Source: Stramonita haemastoma
Taxonomy: Eukaryota; Mollusca; Gastropoda; Neogastropoda; Muricidae
Direction: 5' to 3'
Length of the DNA stretch: 20,000 bases
Assembly: GCA_030674155.1 (NCBI GenBank)
Contig: CM060339.1
Location: 37,995,646-38,015,645, forward strand
Below, piece after piece: positions 8,834-18,435 of this stretch. Numbering within the stretch: position 1 is the stretch's first letter; every line of letters begins with the position of its first letter. Made by a program: the position numbers and the translations under genes. Under the pieces are notes generated by a model. The model did no database searches, had not been told where the DNA came from, and saw only the letters and a list, made by a program, of their open reading frames with translations.

Positions 8834-8839
8834 AATAAA
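8834..8839 (+). promoter_or_regulatory. Poly(A) signal AATAAA of the two-exon gene
   Basis: AATAAA lies about 215 bp after the stop codon and is followed within 25 bp by a T/GT-rich stretch (CGAGTTCGCGTTTGAGTTC), the usual downstream element layout. The predicted 3' UTR is therefore about 8619-8860, ending just before a long (CT)n tract. Confidence 0.65.
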
Positions 8840-8862
8840 CCTTTCGAGTTCGCGTTTGAGTT

Positions 8863-9066
<204 letters not shown>

Positions 9067-9071
9067 CTGCT

Positions 9072-9145
9072 CAGGCATTGGAGTTCAAAATATCTTGCTT
9101 TTCTCTTCGTAGAGTCATTCTGTCATCGCCACGCCGAAGTTGGAA
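9072..9145 (+). repeat. Dispersed repeat, copy 2 (truncated)
   Basis: CAGGCATTGGAGTTCAAAAT and GTAGAGTCATTCTGTCATC align with the left halves of the copies at 7105 and 9318 (AGGCAGACATTTACTTC, CAGAATCCTTCTGTCATC). After CATC the sequence diverges and the GACTGTTCCCGTCC half is missing. Its left edge abuts the G run. Confidence 0.55.
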
Positions 9146-9188
9146 GCGCTGGGTCTGACTTGTCAGGGGCTTGTCCCTGTAAATGTGA

Positions 9189-9189
<1 letters not shown>

Positions 9190-9262
<73 letters not shown>

Positions 9263-9311
9263 TATCTCACCTCTCGCTCTCTCGCTCTCGCTCTCGCTCT
9301 CGCTCTCTCTG
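9190..9311. repeat. (CT)n microsatellite with CTCGCT variants
   Basis: Pure CT to about 9256, then TATCTCAC and (CTCGCT)n variation to 9311. Confidence 0.97.
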
Positions 9312-9317
9312 TATGTG

Positions 9318-9475
9318 CAGGCAGACATTTACTTCTGAAATGTCAGGATTTTTGTGCAGAATCCTTCTGTCATCAAGACTGTTCCCGTCCTAGGTACTTC
9401 AACGCCTGATAATGCGGCACAAGCACGTGGAAGCACCCAATAAGGTAAAACCAGTGTGTCATCTGCTGTTGGGCA
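9318..9475 (+). repeat. Dispersed repeat, copy 3
   Basis: This is the best-preserved partner of copy 1. It contains CTGAAATGTC, TCTGTCATCAAGACTGTTCC, CGTCCTAGGTACTTCAACGC and GCGGCACAAGCACGTGGAAG, then a GTGTCATCTGCTGTTGGGC end. A small open frame starting in it at 9412 continues to 9684; its first dozen codons are repeat-derived. Confidence 0.8.
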
Positions 9476-10183
9476 TTCCACAGCTGAACATTCCGAGAGT
9501 ACTCAAGAATATCCCCTGTGTCCCTACACCATACTTAGAAATATCACTGACTGCATGGTACGCGAAACTTCTGGGTGAGAAAATTGCGTATGTGGCCATT
9601 TTCTTCAAGCACTTTGTGATGCAGGCAGCTGTACTCCGGCTTCAGAAGGTTTTACCCTTACCTGAAAACTACAATTCACGCTAAAACTTTGTCATGGATG
9701 AAAAACTCAACATTTATCAAAGCTGAACATTCACGGGTATGAGGTCTTTGATTACATCTGTAATTCACATCCATCAGCCTGGACTATGGTTTTGTTTGTT
9801 TTGCTTTTACAGTTTACAGACCCATCCTGAAGACTTCTGGAGAGTGAAGTCAGGACTAGTATTAACGGCAGGAGTGTGTGTGTGTGTGTGTGGGGGGGGG
9901 GTCAAACCTTTCGAAGGGTGTTTTGAGTTGTACCTAGAGAAAACTCCAGCTGTGTTAAGCTGCATGAACATTTCATGACATTAGATTTCTGGTCGGAATA
10001 CGGCTACCTTATAGTTAGTTATACAAAAAGAAAAAAAAAAGAAAAAGAAAAGAAACCCCCACAAAGGTCGGATACACAATCTCACCATTGGTGAGCCTCG
10101 GAGCTCTAGCCGAGGAAAATACAAAATATAATGAAATCAAAACGAGTTTTTCTTCTTCAACTAAACTTTTTTTTCCTTTTCAG
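9476..10183. other. Stretch without a confirmed gene
   Basis: The plus-strand frame 9412-9684 (about 90 codons) is not low complexity; it contains AWYAKLLGEKIAYVAIFFKH. It starts inside a repeat and is unrecognised. A (GT)n-(G)n tract lies at 9874-9901. An A-rich run covers about 10025-10055. Confidence 0.45.
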
Positions 10184-10429
10184 GCTCCTCTCATGCCCTG
10201 GAAATACAAAACCAGTAAAGACTTGACAACAGAAGACTACACCATGGATGACTACACCACGGAAAGCACCAAACACCATTCTACCATGGAAGGCTACGCT
10301 ACATCACGGAATACTACTCTACATCATGGAAAACGACACCATAGAAACTACACTATACCACTGGAAACACCGCGAAAGACGACTAGGGGGTATAGAAATA
10401 TAGAAAAATGTTCCTTCATTTTTAGTTAG
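10184..10429 (+). CDS. Possible terminal exon over a short tandem repeat (weak)
   Basis: An excellent 3' splice site (ACTTTTTTTTCCTTTTCAG, AG at 10182-10183) precedes a frame open to the stop ending at 10429, about 81 codons. Much of it is a loose 15-bp repeat of the type GACTACACCATGGAA, giving YTMDDYTTES and HHSTMEGYAT. The remainder is basic and unremarkable. No upstream exon or poly(A) signal was identified. It may be a pseudo-exon made by a tandem repeat next to a pyrimidine tract. Confidence 0.15.
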   Translation, partial: APLMPWKYKTSKDLTTEDYTMDDYTTESTKHHSTMEGYATSRNTTLHHGKRHHRNYTIPLETPRKTTRGYRNIEKCSFIFS

Positions 10430-10439
10430 ATGGCTTCAA

Positions 10440-11520
10440 GGCATACATATATTTTTTTCATATGGACTGAGTTCACATCAGACTAAAGTTCTTTCTTTCA
10501 CATCGGGCTAGATTGTATATAAGTATAAACCCCTTTCCTTTATAGTGAGTTAGTTTCTATTCAAGTAAGAGGCCACTTATATACTCGGTTAACTGGTATC
10601 AAAGTGTACAGTTTTTTCCTTTATATTGAAGTTATTTTCTCATATCAAGTTTGTTAGTATTAAAGCAAAAGCTGTTTCCCCCATATCAAATTAGCTTATT
10701 ACAATGTATACAAATATTTCATATTCTTTTAGTTACTGTCGATGAATAGAGTTCCTTACTCCTTATCCAGTGGGGTAATATCAAGGTGTAAAATTCTATC
10801 CCCTATATCGAGGTAGGTGCTTATTACATGCATGGTGTTCTTGGCAGTCAATCATTTTTCATCAAAGTACTAGGTCATTTAGTTTATATTGAGTAGTTGG
10901 CATCAAAGTATAAACATCTGTCTTCACACTTATTTTGAATCAATTTTTTTTTCATTGAACACTTCTTTTTTCTACATGTTGAGTTATTTGGTTTGAAAGT
11001 ATAAAGTTCCTTCCTTCGTATTAAGTTGGTATCAAAGTCCAAAGCCGTTTCTTTTATATTGAGCTAGTTGCTTTTAAAATATATAATTTTTTTCCATTCC
11101 TGTTCACTTTGTGTAAAAGTATAATTAGTCTCCCCTTCATAGAGAATGCTAGTATCAAATCATAAAGTAAGTTTTTATATAGAGTTATTCGGTGTCAAAG
11201 CATAAAGTTTCTTTCCATCATTATAAGTTAGTTGGTACCGATTTGTAAGATTCTTTCTTTTATATTGATTTAAATCGTGTCAAAATTAGAGACAATTTTT
11301 TTTGTATCGAGTTATTGCTATCAAAGTAAAAGTTCTCCATTTTAACATCTTTAGTTGTACCAATGGTGTCAAAGATTATAGATCATCCTCCATTTTGAAA
11401 TAGTTCATAAGTATTAAGTTCTGTTTTTAATATTTTGCTACTATTATAATTTTTTAAAATCAATTTGTCGGTTTCAAAGTGAAATGGTCATTTTCTTCAT
11501 ATCTCAGGTTTTGGTAGTAT
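10440..11520 (+). repeat. AT-rich decayed satellite, about 43-bp unit, block 1
   Basis: The motif TATCAAAGTATAAAG and its variants recur throughout (about 10598, 10862, 10902, 11031, 11192, 11319 and others). Before it comes TTGAGTTAGTTGG; after it comes TTCTTTCCTTCATA. Adjacent better copies are spaced about 40-45 bp. By eye the copies are strongly diverged, so an ordinary tandem-repeat scan with strict settings may miss them. No coding capacity. Confidence 0.85.
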
Positions 11521-11573
11521 GAGGACATTTTTCTGAGATAGGATGAGGATTAGGTCCCAAACACAACTAAAAT

Positions 11574-12173
<600 letters not shown>

Positions 12174-12417
12174 AGTACTTTTCCCGATACTCCTTTTCCC
12201 TGCAGTGCTGTTCCCTGGAGCTGTTAACACTCCACTCTAACCCTAGTTCTTACCCCATGCCGCAAACCCTAACACTTCACCAGTTTGATCCTAACAATTG
12301 ACTCTTTGACACGGATTCCGTAACTCTGACTCAGTTCTGCGGTATGGGGACACAGCTGTAGAAGGGAACAGCAGCACAGGGAAAGGGGGGTTTGGGGGTA
12401 CTGACCGTCGGAAATAT
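12174..12417. repeat. Foldback (long imperfect inverted repeat), possibly MITE-like
   Basis: The left arm blocks TCCTTTTCCCTG...TGCTGTTCCCT..AGCTGT (12191-12224) and TACCCCATGCCGCA (12251-12264) are mirrored as reverse complements. The mirrors are TCTGCGGTATGGGGA (12336-12350) and CAGCTGTAGAAGGGAACAGC followed by CAGGGAAAGG (12353-12386). Weaker pairing extends outward to about 12175 and 12417. The central loop is about 70 bp. No target-site duplication was established. TAACCC-like words in the loop are scattered and are not a telomere array. Confidence 0.7.
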
Positions 12418-12475
12418 TTTATTCCGGAAAATACCGTGATAGAGGAAGTATTTGCGAAAGATGACATGCAGAAAA
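12366..12475 (+). repeat. Segment shared with 14078-14175
   Basis: ACAGGGAAAGGGGGGTTTG, TTTATTCCGGAAAATACCGTG and GACATGCAGAAAAA match the segment at 14078-14175 in the same order and orientation, at roughly 70-75 percent by eye. This copy overlaps the right arm of the foldback. Confidence 0.7.
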
Positions 12476-12744
12476 AGAAGTAATGATAATTATAGCATCC
12501 TTATGCTTGCATAGCACTGCTGCTTCAAGAAGTGTAACATTTTTAGAGAGGCCCACAAAGCCCATGTAGGATGACTTGCGACCACAGTCCATACATCAGA
12601 TATCTCCGCTGGGACTATAATATAACATCAACAACAGAAAAAAGCCAGTCTTCAGCTAACCTTTGAAAATAGTGGCAATACTGAAAAAATGCGTACTGTA
12701 GGGGAAGTTAATGCACGGTTTGACCTCCATAATGTGACACATAG
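12476..12744. other. Non-coding right part of the interruption
   Basis: Nothing recognised. The 43-bp satellite resumes at about 12745. Confidence 0.45.
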
Positions 12745-14025
12745 TTTTGGCTTTAAATTCTACTTGTTATCAAGTATAAAGTTTTTTCTTCTTTTACATT
12801 GAGTCACTTAGTTGGTTAGTGTAGATCTCTTTCTTTCCTCTTGAGTTGTCACTAAGTTGTTTTTTTCTATCTATGAAAGAAGTTGGTCTTAAAAAATAGA
12901 ATTACCCCTTTGCTGTTGACCTCATTTGGTAAAAGATTAAAGTTCTAAGCTTGGTATCAAGATAATTATCAAACTGTAACATTTTTTTCAGATTCAATTA
13001 TTACAAAAGTACAGAGTTCCCCCTTTCATATTTCCTTGTTTTGTTATCAGATTATAAAGTGTTCCCCTTCATATTCATTTAGATCTAGTTGGTGTTAACA
13101 GGCTCTTCCCTTTATACTGAGTGAGTTCTATCCAGCATAAAGTTCTTTCCTTCGTGGTGAATGAGCTGGTGCCAAAGTGATCAGTTCTCCCTTTCTTTCC
13201 TGTTGAATTGGTGTCCAGGCATCAAGTTGTTCCCATTGTTTTGGGGTAGTTGTACCAAAGCATAAAGTTCGTTCTTTTAAATTAATTTGGTATAAAGGTA
13301 TATAGTTCTCTTCCTAGTATGTAATTGGTTTGTATCAATATGTTTCTTGTACATGATTAAGCTGGTATCAAAGTGTAAAGCCCTTTCTATAAAATCGATT
13401 TCATTGGTATCATGTTGAGTGATTTGGTATCTAAAAAGTTTTCTTTGTATTGAATTAAATTTTGCTAAACTAAAGAGTATTTTCCCTCACATTGAATTAG
13501 TTAGTATCAAAGTGTAAAGTTGTTTCCCCTTCACATTCAATGTAATGTTATCAAAGTATAAAGATCTTCCCTTCGTATCGATATAGCTGTTATCGAAGTT
13601 CAAAGTTATTCTCTTCGTATTGATTTAGTTGTAATTTATTATAGAGTGTTTTTTCATATTGACTTAGTTGATGTCAAACTACTATTTTTGCCATTTACAT
13701 TGTTAAATGCTGTCAGTGTATGAAACTCTTTTCTATAGACTTAGTTACCTGTATTCAAAGTGTAGAGTTCTTAATTTCCTTTTGGACTAGCTGCTATCAA
13801 AGTATTAAGTTTTTTCTTCAGGTTGAGTTAGTTAGTATAGGCGTAAAAAGTTACGCTTTTTTTACTATCCGGTGGTGTCAAAAAGTAAAAGTGTTCCTTG
13901 GAATGAGTTTTTTGTCCTTGGAATGAGTTAGTCGATATCGAAGAAGTTCTTTCCTTCATACTGAGTTACTTGTTATTAGGTATAAAACTCCTCCCTTCAT
14001 AGTGTGTTTTTATCAACCTAGTTTC
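12745..14025 (+). repeat. AT-rich decayed satellite, block 2
   Basis: Same unit as block 1. The best copies lie at about 13366 (GGTATCAAAGTGTAAAG), 13507, 13551 and 13594, spaced 43-44 bp, with GTTAGTATCAAAGTGTAAAG forms. TTCCTTCATATTGA-type spacers are recognisable through the whole block. An open frame at 13720-13926 is a translation of the satellite. Confidence 0.85.
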
Positions 14026-14295
14026 CTTCACATTGAAATGTTGCTTGGGACAACAGCGTATGACAGAGCAACAGTAAAGGGAAAGAGTGGTTTGACTTAC
14101 ATACTTTATTCCGGAAATAACCGTGTTAGTGGATCTATTTTTTTTACACGAGAGGACATGCAGAAAAACGGTAGTGTTAAGCTAACTGTGAATAGTTGTA
14201 GTACTGGAGGGAAAGTGCCTGCTGTTGTGGATGAAGTCCATGCACTGTGTTATCTTTGTAACGTTCCACCTGTAGATTCTGCTTCACATTAAAAT
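14026..14295 (+). repeat. Inserted segment in the satellite with an 84-codon frame
   Basis: This 256-bp segment lies between CTTCACATTGAAAT (14026-14039) and CTTCACATTAAAAT (14282-14295). The matching flanks could be a target-site duplication, but the same words occur in the satellite itself. Its middle matches 12366-12475. From the ATG at 14038 one frame is open to 14292, containing GLTYILYSGNNRVSGSIFF and TREDMQKNGSVKLTVN. The related copy at 12.4 kb does not keep this frame, so conservation does not support a protein. I do not recognise it. Confidence 0.55.
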
Positions 14296-14700
14296 AGTTC
14301 TTTTCAAGGTTGACAGTTCTTTCCCTTGTAGTGAGTTGGTGTCTAAAGTATAAAGCGTTTCTTTTCCTATTGAATTAGTTGGTATAAAGTATAAACTCTT
14401 TTATTTTCCTATTGAGTTAGTGTTACAAAATAAAGCTCTTCCTTTTATACTGAAGTGTTGGTCACTGTGTAATGTTCCAATTTTTTCCATCGACCAATGT
14501 TTATACATAAGTTTCCTTTCAAGATATTTTTTCATATAGAGCTGTTGAGAAAACGTCAAAGCTACTCTTATAATGATTATTGATATCAAGATATTTTTTT
14601 TTATAAATTCCAAAAGCTTTTGCAATCCTATAAATGATCACTGGTAAGAAAGTTCCTTTTTTTTCATCAATCTGTTGAAGTGTTGTGGTGCCCAGATAGT
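14296..14700 (+). repeat. AT-rich decayed satellite, block 3
   Basis: Clear units at about 14335-14440 (GTCTAAAGTATAAAG, GGTATAAAGTATAAACTC, CTATTGAGTTAG) decay rightward until no longer recognisable near 14700. Confidence 0.7.
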
Positions 14701-15197
14701 TTTGTTAGATTCATTAGCTATAATTTACGTGTTTCCTCTCGTGTTATTCTGATGGTATGATTATAAAGCTGTATAAAACCCTTATATGGTACATGATATA
14801 AGCTGGGCTAGCGTTATTCGAGGGCTTGTTTCTCAATTTTCTGATTGAATAATGGCTTTGAAATGATTTTTTGAGTGCTTGCAAAACTCCAGAGGGATCA
14901 GGCACTGTTTTTATAAACTTGTGAATTCAAAGGAAACAATATTTTTCCTCATGCATTTAATTCATAGTTCCTTCGTAAACCTTGTCATACGCGATCCCTA
15001 ATACCAGGTCTTCTCTAGATCTATTTTTCCCTGAATGCATCCAGATGACCTGTTTAAACTTTAAATTTGGTATAGTCCTGTCACAACTGATGTTAAGTCA
15101 GGAAATAGTCGCCTTTATTTGTTGCAATACCCACTGGATGAATTTCGAGAGCCAAAGGTTGTAAAATGAATACAAGTGTAATTATCCTCCTGAACCT
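14701..15197. other. Non-coding stretch with nothing recognisable
   Basis: AT-rich with no repeat or gene signal. A 16-base C run follows at 15198-15213. Confidence 0.5.
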
Positions 15198-15321
15198 CCC
15201 CCCCCCCCCCCCCACCAACAAGGCCCAGGCAAAATAAAGGCACACGATAATGTCAGGAAAGTGTGCAGCAAAGGTGAGAAAAATAGAATTGAAGGATAAA
15301 AACCTAACACTACCACAAAAT

Positions 15322-15470
15322 ACACTAGAGCAAACATAAACCCAGACAGATGTAAATCACTGTTTACACTTATAGAAACGCATGCAGCAGCAGCACATAC
15401 TAGAGCAACAATAAACCCAGCCGACTGTTCACTGCCGCTGAACATGAATAGACGCAGACAGCAATCCACA
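15322..15470. repeat. Two-copy tandem duplication, about 74 bp
   Basis: ACACTAGAGCAAACATAAAC followed by CCAGACAGATGT...GAAACGCATGCAGCAGCAG (15322-15394) is followed directly by CATACTAGAGCAACAATAAA followed by CCCAGCCGACTGT...AATAGACGCAGACAGCAATC (15396-15470). The two copies have diverged. Confidence 0.65.
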
Positions 15471-15589
15471 CTGGGGCAGTTAGTGCTCTGGACGTAGGTA
15501 AGATGAGAAATGCTAACTTGGGTTCATGGATGATAGAAATGAGAAGGGATGGGAAGACACATTTTTCCTTTTTCTGTTTTGGCTTTTTT

Positions 15590-15695
15590 TAGTGTTTTTT
15601 TTTTTTGGCCAATGAAGAGAGACGTGTGAAGTACCCACGAAACAGATGTAAAAAGATGGTGCTCCATGATCTGCATGCAACTGAGGCCTAATATA
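15590..15695 (-). mobile_element. Short A-tailed element, copy 1
   Basis: On the minus strand it reads AGGCCTCAGTTGCATGCAGA ... GGAGCACCATCTTT ... CTTCATTGGCC and ends in a run of about 12 A. The same sequence with the same A-ending lies at 16498-16620. The A tail suggests a retroposed sequence or short SINE, but no A or B box was seen. Confidence 0.55.
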
Positions 15696-15699
15696 TTTT

Positions 15700-15947
15700 T
15701 TATTTTAGTTTAGTTTAGTTTATACCACTTTGTCACAGCAGATTTATCTGTGTTAAATTTGAGCTGCTCTCCCGGGGGGAGAGCATGTGGCCACAAGTGC
15801 AGTGCCACCCATTTTCTTTTCTTTTTTCTGTTTGCAAGTGTATTCGTTTCCTTATCAGTGGTTTTTTTATACAGATTTTCGAGAGGGACAAACCCTCTTG
15901 TTGCCGTGGGTTTTTTACGTGCGCTATATAATGATGTGTAACACACG

Positions 15948-15978
<31 letters not shown>

Positions 15979-16108
15979 TAGCACCCAGACCGCTACTCAT
16001 GGTCTAATGGACGGGGGAAAAGTTTTGGGCCCCCCACGGATTGGAACCACCGCACATTCCAACCCGGACTTTTCGCTTTTTAGTCATGGGCGTTACCTTT
16101 AGACCACC
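15700..16108 (-). mobile_element. tRNA-derived SINE with shared central domain and hairpin tail, near full length
   Basis: Minus-strand order: A-box-like GGTCTAAAGGTAACGCC (16089-16105), a decayed B box GGGTTGGAATGT (16054-16065), the central domain GATGAGATGATAAACCGAGG then TCCCGTGTG, GCGCACGTAAAAAACCCACG, and GGGTGGCACTGCACTTGTGG. The tail hairpin is GCTCTCCC / GGGAGAGC (15784-15766), followed by AATTTAACACAGATAAATCT and a (TAAAC)n end (about 15703-15724). The head abuts a long (GT)n tract at 16111. Similar copies are at 2328-2635 and 3320-3608. Open frames inside are incidental. Confidence 0.85.
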
Positions 16109-16248
<140 letters not shown>

Positions 16249-16269
16249 GTATCATTTTCTTAAAGGTGG

Positions 16270-16475
16270 ATTGACTGATTTATGAAAGAAATATTTTTGT
16301 CTTGCTGTCATGGCCAGTAATGTTAACACTAACGTTATTTTGCCGTTTATTTTTTGTTAGGGTTTTATTTGTAATAGTTGTGTGTGTGCTTTGGTATATT
16401 TTTTGTCGTAAAACTGAATTGACTGATGTGCTCGAGAAAAAACTTTTGTCATGCCATGACCATGTGTAATGTTAG
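16270..16475. repeat. Two diverged direct copies, about 55 bp, spaced 148 bp
   Basis: ATTGACTGAT opens both copies (16270 and 16418). Each then has GARAAAwAnTTTTGTC, a TGYCATG motif and TGTAATGTTA or AGTAATGTTA. The between-copy sequence is T-rich and otherwise unremarkable. Confidence 0.5.
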
Positions 16476-16497
16476 AGAGACCGAAAATTATTTAGGT

Positions 16498-16620
16498 TTT
16501 TTTTTTTTTCGGCCAATGAAGAAAGATGTGTAGAGCACCCACACGAAAGATAATAAATATAAATAAAGAAGAAAAATACAAAGATGGTGCTCCACGATCT
16601 GCATGCAACTGAGGCCTTTA
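16498..16620 (-). mobile_element. Short A-tailed element, copy 2
   Basis: It shares GGCCAATGAAGA, GTGTAGAGCACCCAC, AAAGATGGTGCTCCA and GATCTGCATGCAACTGAGGC with 15590-15695. It carries an extra A-rich stretch of about 20 bp (AATAAATATAAATAAAG) in the middle. It ends on its own strand in about 13 A. Confidence 0.55.
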
Positions 16621-16653
16621 TCAAAGAAAAATATATATAATATACATGTGTTG

Positions 16654-16766
<113 letters not shown>

Positions 16767-16976
16767 AACATTCTGCTCTGTCCTGCATGTTGGTTAGCCA
16801 TAATATTAATGTGTGTGCGTAATGATTTTTTTTGTTGTTGTTTTAAGGAGAAGTGCAGTTGAGTATACAAAAACACTACATTTGAAGTAAAGTATGTTTT
16901 TGTGACTGTTTTTTTTCTGATTCTGTACAGTTTGAATGCGCATGTGTGTGCGTTTTTATTCATTCATCTATCTAGT

Positions 16977-17364
16977 TCATTTCGAGGATAATGGAATAAG
17001 CATTCATGTGCTTTTCGTCTAATATCACTCAAAATGAACAGACGTAAAATTGAAGACAACAACATTCATGTGCTTTTATTACAACCAGTTCCCGTGTGTA
17101 TGCAGTTTTGTACATTTTGTCATCCGTTTCCACTGGCACACAATGGCCTACTCTTACAAAAAGTGGAACAGGTTTTAACGTGTACGCAAGATGTTGTGCG
17201 CGTATTCGCACACGGGGCTTCGGTCTATAGTCTCATCGAAGGACTTTTGGGGAGAGTGGAGTCAGCACTGATGTTAACTCCAGAGGAAAAATCCCCTCGA
17301 ACAGGAATCGAACCCGGGTCGTCAAAATACGAGCGCAATGGCCTTACAGCTAGACTATCCCGTC
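16977..17364 (-). mobile_element. tRNA-derived SINE, second family
   Basis: Minus-strand order: head GGGACGGGATAGTCTAGCTG with A box (17357-17347) and canonical B box GGGTTCGATTCC (17315-17304), CTCCACTCTCCCCAAAAGTC, the shared central domain GATGAGACTATAGACCGAAG then CCCCGTGTGCG, CCTGTTCCACTTTTTG, and GGCCATTGTGTGCCAGTGG. The 3' end is GCTTATTCCATTATCCTCG (about 17000-16982). A direct repeat of CATTCATGTGCTTTT at 17001-17015 and 17063-17077 marks a 62-bp internal duplication or insertion near the 3' end. The head abuts (GT)n at 17367. Confidence 0.85.
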
Positions 17365-17577
<213 letters not shown>

Positions 17578-18003
17578 AATTTCCGCGGTTATATTCTTTG
17601 TACATTTCAAGCTTAACAACTCCGCTGGTTTCGGGGAGAAATATTCAGATGTTTTTCTGTTAATGTTAGCTTTTTGTAGCAACCTTTTTGTTTTGAGAAA
17701 TCGTTTTTTCCACCATTTAGTCTGTGTGTTTGTCAAACTGGCCTCCTTTGTTTGCTGGTTTGTTTGTCCGTTTGTTTGTCTGAACTTCTTTACCAAGGCT
17801 GATGTGGGATGGGCTTGATGAACTGTCTAAGCTAGTCAGTTCGTTTGTTGGTATGTTTGTTTGTTTGTTAGTCAGTCAGCCAGTTACCTCGTTAGTTATT
17901 TATTAGTTAGTCTTGGCAGGGTGTCATTTAATCAATCAGCTTAGTAGTGCTAAATTAATTATAGTGAGTGATATTTTGGTTTAGTTTTTTTGTTTGAATT
18001 CTT
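17578..18003. repeat. Degenerate TTTG / TTAG simple sequence in otherwise plain DNA
   Basis: Loose GTTTGTTTGTC and GTTAGTCAGTCAG-type words recur over about 17725-17925. No gene is recognised. Confidence 0.5.
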
Positions 18004-18247
18004 TTATTTCGAGGATAATGGAATAAGCAACCATGTTGTTTTTTTACATCCAGTATCCCTATGCATGCAGTTTTGTAACGTTTGGCATATTTTTTCAGTG
18101 AGACACGATGGCCTACACTTCCGAAAGGCGGAACAGGTTTTAACGTGTGCGGAAGATGTTTTGCCTTCGTGCACACACACGACATCAGTTTAGTATAGTC
18201 TCAACAGAAGAACTTTAGGGAAAATGGTATGTTTATCAGAAAGACGA

Positions 18248-18248
<1 letters not shown>
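18004..18248 (-). mobile_element. 5'-truncated SINE, second family
   Basis: It shares the 3' end GCTTATTCCATTATCCTCG (18030-18010), GCATGCATAGGG, GGCCATCGTGTCTC and CCTGTTCCGCCTTTCGGAAG, and then the start of the central domain (GAGACTATACTAAAC) with the copy at 16977-17364. The tRNA head is missing. Similarity stops near 18225 and a (CA)n tract starts at 18249. Confidence 0.75.
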
Positions 18249-18301
<53 letters not shown>

Positions 18302-18364
18302 GCGCGCGCACGCGCACGCGCACGCGCACGCGCACACGCACACGCACACGCACGAGCACACATT
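18249..18364. repeat. (CA)n then (CGCA)n microsatellite
   Basis: Pure (CA)n to 18299, CGCGCGCGCACGCGCACG-type sequence to about 18350, then CA-rich flank. Confidence 0.97.
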
Positions 18365-18435
18365 CACACACACGCCCAAGAAAAATGCACTCACAAACGC
18401 AAGCGCGCGGACGCATAGGCACGCACATACGCACT

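Noticed and set aside
9412..9684. Plus-strand frame of 90 codons
   Set aside because: It begins inside a dispersed repeat and has no recognised motif, splice or poly(A) context. I left it out as a gene but noted it.
12235..12275. CTAACCCTAG and AAACCCTAACAC words suggesting interstitial telomere repeats
   Set aside because: Only scattered single words occur, with no tandem TTAGGG run. They fall in the foldback.
15710..16000. Minus-strand frame of 96 codons with a normal-looking composition
   Set aside because: It is the body and tail of the SINE at 15700-16108, and no equivalent frame is kept in the other copies.
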